Source of the DNA: Acanthaster planci
Lineage: Eukaryota > Echinodermata > Asteroidea > Valvatida > Acanthasteridae
NCBI RefSeq assembly: GCF_001949145.1
Contig: NW_019091424.1
Location: 1,625,571 to 1,689,570, forward strand
Length of the DNA stretch: 64,000 nt
Reading direction: 5' to 3'
Positions 61,401 through 64,000 of this stretch are shown here, piece after piece. Within the stretch, counting starts at the first letter, position 1; every line of letters starts with the position of its first letter. The translations under genes were made by a program, and so were the position numbers. Below the pieces are notes generated by a model. That model did no database searches. It saw nothing but the letters and a program-made list of their open reading frames with translations, and was not told where the DNA came from.

Positions 61401-62983
61401 CGATGTATGTTGCCTCACATTTCCGAAAATGGAGCTCAATTTTAACCCTAACACTCCTCAGTCCTCCAACAGGTGAAGGATTGAGGAGTGTTAGGGTTAA
61501 TGAAGGCTTGAAAAGCCAAAGCGCAGCAGCGACATGAAAAAGAGCAACGTTAGCTTACTCGCTGCAAGTCAAGCTTCAGCATGACTGAACTAAACAACTT
61601 CTGACTTCGGGCTGGACCAGAAGCTAAATACGGGGGTAAAATGACCAACCGAATGAGGGGCCAAAACATACCTGCCGTGGTCAGCACCCCCTGCATAGAA
61701 CGCCTGCCCCTCCTCATCGCTGTCACTGTCCGCCCCCGTGTCCCTGGCAAAATCACTGACAGTGTGGAAGCGGGAGGACGGTGCGGGCGGGCGGTTCCTC
61801 CCGGTACCCCGCACAGCCAGTGGCGCCCCTTCTGTCTCCGGCTCATCTGCGGAGAGGTCCACCACCTCGGGTTGACGAAGGTTCGAGGGGCGGAACTCAT
61901 CCGAGGCCTCATGGAACAAAACGTCATCATCGGCGCCGTCGTTCCCACCATCGTTGTCGTAGAAACTGCCCAAAGCGATCTACAAGACAAAGGGTCACAG
62001 GGAGGAAGGGGGGAGGAGTAAATCACTCATATCTTAAGTGCCGACACTTGGCAGGCCTTGAAGGAGTGAAATGGGAGGGGGGGTGCTGATTCAGCAAAGG
62101 TTTGTTTCTGACTACCACATACTCACAGGGTTCACCAGCAAACATTACGGGAATGTTTGTTTCATACAGGTCTGGATCTCGATCAGTGATCCCGACGCTG
62201 GTTCGCACTATCAATTTGATGTCTGTAAATGAATGATGGATCACTGATCCAGTTTTTTGTCATTTCAATTTTGTAAAACTGGTCAGTCTCCCGCAAAATG
62301 AAAGGCAAAGCTCTCCTTAATGTGCTGACACTAGTTCTTGGAAATTTCGAAGTATGAAATGAGAAATAGGCCTATGGCTTTCTAACTGATAAAACAGCCA
62401 GGCAAATTTGATATCCACCATGTAGCCTACTGTCCGTTAAAACACCGACACAGTTTCCCCCTCATAATTTCTTTAAAAACTCAGAAAGGTTTCCTCTTTT
62501 CATAATATCAATCCTAAGGCTTCAGACTGGTTATAGGCCTATTGAACATGATGTCACTGTCATCTAGCCTACGAACATGACCAAGGTGAATTCTAAAGTT
62601 AAAATGTGGTCGGTGTACGGGTTGCCATGAGTACGAGTTGACCTGTTCCCAGTTGATCAAGCAATTTTGAAATGAGTCTATCGACTGATTGCACCCAACA
62701 ACGACGATATGGAGGTACCTTACACGTCGAAAAAAGGTGCCCAATGATAGTTTCAATGCAAAATCTTCATAACCCCGTGCAGAATGCAGTGCGCCATACA
62801 TGCCCAACCAATTGTATGACACTCATGTAAAATCTGGATGTTATAACGTTTTGCTAAATCCCAGACCACTACCTGAAGTTGCCATCCAGATGATTCGAGA
62901 TAAAACTTTGCTCTGTCGGCATCTACCCCAGTTACACCAGCGAAATCGGCAATTAATCCCGCTTTTTGTGCTTCGTCTGCCAT
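55344..62983 (-). CDS. NSFL1C: p47 / NSFL1 cofactor (p97/VCP adaptor), complete, nine exons
   Basis: p47 recruits the AAA ATPase p97/VCP to ubiquitinated substrates and to syntaxin-containing membranes for Golgi and ER reassembly. Exons: 62983-62873, 61979-61672, 60894-60814, 59684-59519, 59378-59269, 58591-58454, 57362-57225, 56887-56828 and 55476-55344. They join in phase to 414 residues plus TAA; human p47 has about 370. Domains: UBA about 5-45 ([34 protein letters not shown]), acidic linker with DSDSDEEGQ, basic PRKKK at 147-151, SHP motif FKGAGYRLG 190-198, SEP about 223-285 ([20 protein letters not shown]), second [12 protein letters not shown] 296-304, and UBX about 336-414 with the p97-contacting TTFPNKEL loop. 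The UBA separates it from UBXN2A/B. The extra length lies in the UBA-SEP linker. The start ATG is the first in its frame and aligns with the human start. Confidence 0.96.
55563..55649. repeat. 24-bp tandem repeat, about 3.6 copies
   Basis: CACAAGGCCAGCCACAAGTC CCTT is repeated with few changes in NSFL1C intron 8, close to exon 9. Confidence 0.9.
55650..56827 (-). other. NSFL1C intron 8, remainder
   Basis: It contains a family 4 repeat fragment (56275-56345) and a CTCF-like 14-mer (56429-56442). No exon was recognised. Confidence 0.6.
56275..56345. repeat. dispersed repeat family 4, copy b (partial)
   Basis: ACAGTCCTCAATCCTTCAAT TTCAATTATAATTTTACATA C ends in TTTAGGGTTAA. It matches the left part of 35981-36388 and the arms of the hairpin at 61442-61500. 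Confidence 0.55.
56828..56887 (-). CDS. NSFL1C: NSFL1C exon 8 (UBX middle)
   Basis: A 60-nt exon. The acceptor is TTTTCAAACTCAG and the donor ACAAC|GTATCC. It encodes [19 protein letters not shown], nearly identical in pattern to human LVQKFNHSHRISDIRLFI. Confidence 0.93.
57225..57362 (-). CDS. NSFL1C: NSFL1C exon 7 (linker and UBX start)
   Basis: The acceptor is CTTCTTTCCAACAG. The donor is ACAAG|GTTATT, weak at positions +3 to +6 but required by phase and homology. It encodes a Ser/Ala linker, then [17 protein letters not shown], the first UBX strand (human [19 protein letters not shown]). Confidence 0.9.
57473..57925. repeat. minisatellite, about 21-bp unit, roughly twenty copies
   Basis: Units of the form GAGTATGAGTACTTTTACCA T repeat with small length and base changes through NSFL1C intron 6. 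The plus strand is T/A/G-rich. The minus strand has an open frame of THTHGKS-type repeats that is a by-product of the array. Confidence 0.92.
58165..58283. repeat. inverted-repeat element family 7, copy b, with a 21-bp duplication
   Basis: GTGTCTGAATTGGCC near the left faces ACTCAATTCAGG at the right. Inside, AGAGCTGAAAGCTACTAGAC is present twice in tandem (58228-58269). Its left arm GTGGCTACGGCT resembles the element at 50491-50617. Confidence 0.5.
58454..58591 (-). CDS. NSFL1C: NSFL1C exon 6 (SEP end, second SHP)
   Basis: The acceptor is CAATCTTCTTCTAG and the donor GGGCAG|GTGACT. It encodes [31 protein letters not shown] then [11 protein letters not shown]. Human has [20 protein letters not shown] and AFTGEGQKLG. 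Confidence 0.95.
58592..59268 (-). other. NSFL1C intron 5
   Basis: It holds a truncated family C SINE (58679-58830), then very A/T-rich sequence around 58980-59150. Confidence 0.6.
58679..58830 (+). mobile_element. tRNA-derived SINE (family C), truncated copy 2
   Basis: GGGGTTTTCCTCCCACCTCT AAAACTGTAACTGCTTCTC and TACAGGTTTCTTCAGGCTTT ... ACAGTGCCTAGGG match the body of 31960-32240. The tRNA head is missing. Confidence 0.7.
59269..59378 (-). CDS. NSFL1C: NSFL1C exon 5 (SEP domain, first half)
   Basis: The acceptor is TGTACATCCTGCAG and the donor AAGGG|GTGAGT. It encodes [36 protein letters not shown], the SEP core (human VVLKLWKSGFSLDNGELR). Confidence 0.95.
59519..59684 (-). CDS. NSFL1C: NSFL1C exon 4 (first SHP motif)
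   Basis: The acceptor is CATTTCTAAG and the donor AGAGGG|GTCAGT, chosen because it keeps phase 0 with exon 5. It encodes HGAQEVGAG ... [14 protein letters not shown], matching human FAGGGYRLG, then a Pro/Gly/Glu stretch. Confidence 0.9.
59685..60813 (-). other. NSFL1C intron 3
   Basis: A 1.1-kb AT-rich intron with no repeat or exon recognised. Confidence 0.6.
60814..60894 (-). CDS. NSFL1C: NSFL1C exon 3 (basic motif)
   Basis: The acceptor is TTCCTCACTCAG and the donor CGCGA|GTAAGT. It encodes [26 protein letters not shown], against human [20 protein letters not shown]. The PRKKK run corresponds to the p47 nuclear-localisation segment. Confidence 0.95.
60895..61671 (-). other. NSFL1C intron 2 with a strong hairpin
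   Basis: It contains the 61442-61500 inverted repeat and otherwise nothing recognised. Confidence 0.6.
61442..61500. repeat. perfect inverted repeat, 19-bp arms (family 4 relative)
   Basis: TTAACCCTAACACTCCTCA is followed 21 bp later by its exact reverse complement TGAGGAGTGTTAGGGTTAA. As RNA it would form a stable stem-loop in NSFL1C intron 2. It may be a solo fold-back MITE. Confidence 0.85.
61672..61979 (-). CDS. NSFL1C: NSFL1C exon 2 (UBA end and acidic linker)
   Basis: The acceptor is CCCTTTGTCTTGTAG and the donor GGCAG|GTATGT. It begins [12 protein letters not shown], finishing the UBA. An acidic and Pro-rich linker follows, with [12 protein letters not shown] and [12 protein letters not shown], the latter matching human EEEGQRFYAGG. 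Phase 0 in, phase 2 out. Confidence 0.94.
61980..62872 (-). other. NSFL1C intron 1
   Basis: It contains a fragment of MITE family 3 (62155-62210). No other structure was recognised. Confidence 0.6.
62155..62210 (+). mobile_element. GATC-rich MITE, family 3, fragment c
   Basis: TTTGTTTCATACAGGTCTGG ATCTCGATCAGTGATCCCGA CGCTGGTTCGCA matches the left third of 42829-42963. Confidence 0.55.
62873..62983 (-). CDS. NSFL1C: NSFL1C exon 1 (start, UBA part 1)
   Basis: It encodes [37 protein letters not shown], compared with human [20 protein letters not shown]. The donor is CTTCAG|GTAGTG, phase 0. Confidence 0.95.
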
Positions 62984-64000
62984 GATGATTTAGCTGAATA
63001 GACATTTGTTACCGCTTGGTGGCGGTATTACAATAAACACCGCGCAAGCTACTATCGCTCGGGGTGCACCACTACAAATAAATTCCCATAGACTGCAATG
63101 ATATATCCCCACACTTTGCAATAATTTTAAAAATACCCACAACTCTCACAGGTGTCCAGGCTGCACAGAAATACGATGATCGACATGTCCCCTTTCATTT
63201 TCCTTTCAATTTTCGGGGGGTTGACTGATGAATTTTTGACAAATTTTCACCAGAAGCAGACCACCCCTAAAATGAAGAAAATGTCCCTGCCCAGAAAAGT
63301 TGCCATTTTGAAAAACCATGCCTCTGCAAAACGGCCAAATAGTGCCATTTTCGGACCCAACTGCACCCAAATTACTCAGAGTTTGAAGCCCAGAATTTCT
63401 CCAATTCCTCAATTTCATGGCTCTCAGGACTCTCTAATATAGAATATTTTGAGACTATAACTTTTATTAATGAGCTCGCCGGACATATTTACGGCCTAAT
63501 TACCAGGGTGCACCCCTCGCGCGCTGCAATCGATCTTGTGGCCGGGGGGGGGTACCCATTGATGGCTGAGTTCGGGTGGCTGCGCTTGTTCATGAACCGC
63601 TCGATTTGTGTTCGTAAGTCGGCCGCTCGAACACCGGGAACGTACAACCGGTTATTGTTTGCATGCATCATGGCGGCATCCATTTACGTTCTTTCAGAGT
63701 AAACTTCGGAATGCTGGCCTGAATTCTTTTCTATTTAAAAAGGAACATTTATTTCTTTGCTATGGAAAATGATTATTGTTAATTTTTTAAAATTTCCCAT
63801 TGCCTCTGGCTTTTTGAGCTATCTCGATATTTTTTGGCGGCTATTCAAAAATCAAAATCTCACGAGTTTTTCCGTGTGTTCCTGTAAAACCCTGACGAGG
63901 AGGTGGTGCGTGATCCTGTTCCGTGAACAGTGTCTTGAGTCGTGTTCCCGCCTCAACACGACCATAGATGGGTGCACTGAATTCAAGCTCCATTGAAAAT
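62984..64000. other. region upstream of NSFL1C
   Basis: It should contain the NSFL1C promoter and 5' UTR. A GC-rich block at 63490-63690 has short open frames on both strands. On plus, MAEFGWLRLFMNRSICV starts at 63561 and reaches a GTAAGT donor. On minus, MDAAMMHANNNRLYVPGVRA starts at 63683. Either could be a first exon of a neighbouring gene, but I recognise neither protein. Confidence 0.35.

Noticed and set aside
1-64000. Search for transposase, reverse transcriptase, viral or toxin genes
   Set aside because: No frame showed the catalytic motifs of these families. All mobile elements seen are short and non-autonomous.

Overview
This is an animal nuclear DNA window: intron-rich, AT-leaning, and full of short dispersed repeats. 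The protein genes are split into 60-310 bp exons with consensus GT/AG boundaries. The three genes, the tRNA-derived SINEs with a CTCTCCACCCAGG-type body, the TIR-bearing MITEs and the many ACATGTACATGT palindromes point to a marine invertebrate deuterostome. An echinoderm is my best guess, made from general knowledge and not from a search. There is no operon, phage, CRISPR array or bacterial gene.

Three multi-exon genes were reconstructed by joining exons through splice sites and reading phase. (1) Minus strand, from the left edge to 7504: the N-terminal part of a p120/delta-catenin family gene. Five coding exons give a coiled coil followed by a Tyr/Arg/Asp/Ser-rich linker. The armadillo repeats would lie beyond the left edge. 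Candidate noncoding first exons lie near 26.35-26.43 kb (TATA box) and 39.55-39.78 kb (CCAAT box, GTGAGT donor). (2) Plus strand, 46992-53917: a nine-exon gene for a 525-residue protein with about ten ankyrin repeats, a 113-residue N-terminal exon I do not recognise and a C-terminal CxxC segment. A 31-nt coding first exon at 41125-41155 (MAPDKQPDGK) is phase-compatible with exon 2 and may give a shorter isoform. (3) Minus strand, 62983-55344: a complete nine-exon gene for the p97/VCP cofactor p47 (NSFL1C), 414 residues, with UBA, SEP and UBX domains and two SHP motifs. Genes 2 and 3 converge near 54.3-55.1 kb. Genes 1 and 2 appear to diverge from about 39.8-41.1 kb.

The 30 kb between 7.5 and 39 kb has no recognisable coding exon. 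It probably consists of large 5' introns of the catenin gene filled with repeats: a mariner-like MITE carrying a nested SINE lies just left of it (4.7-5.26 kb), and inside it are several MITE families, tandem duplications, a G-run and the ACATGTACATGT motif. The same MITE and SINE families recur in the introns of the other two genes.

The genes do unrelated jobs (cadherin/cytoskeletal adhesion, an ankyrin scaffold, p97-dependent membrane fusion and protein extraction). I see no evidence that they form one system. I found no clearly new biological system. The most useful leads are the alternative N-termini of the ankyrin gene, the divergent promoter region with CTCF-like motifs, and the repeat families.
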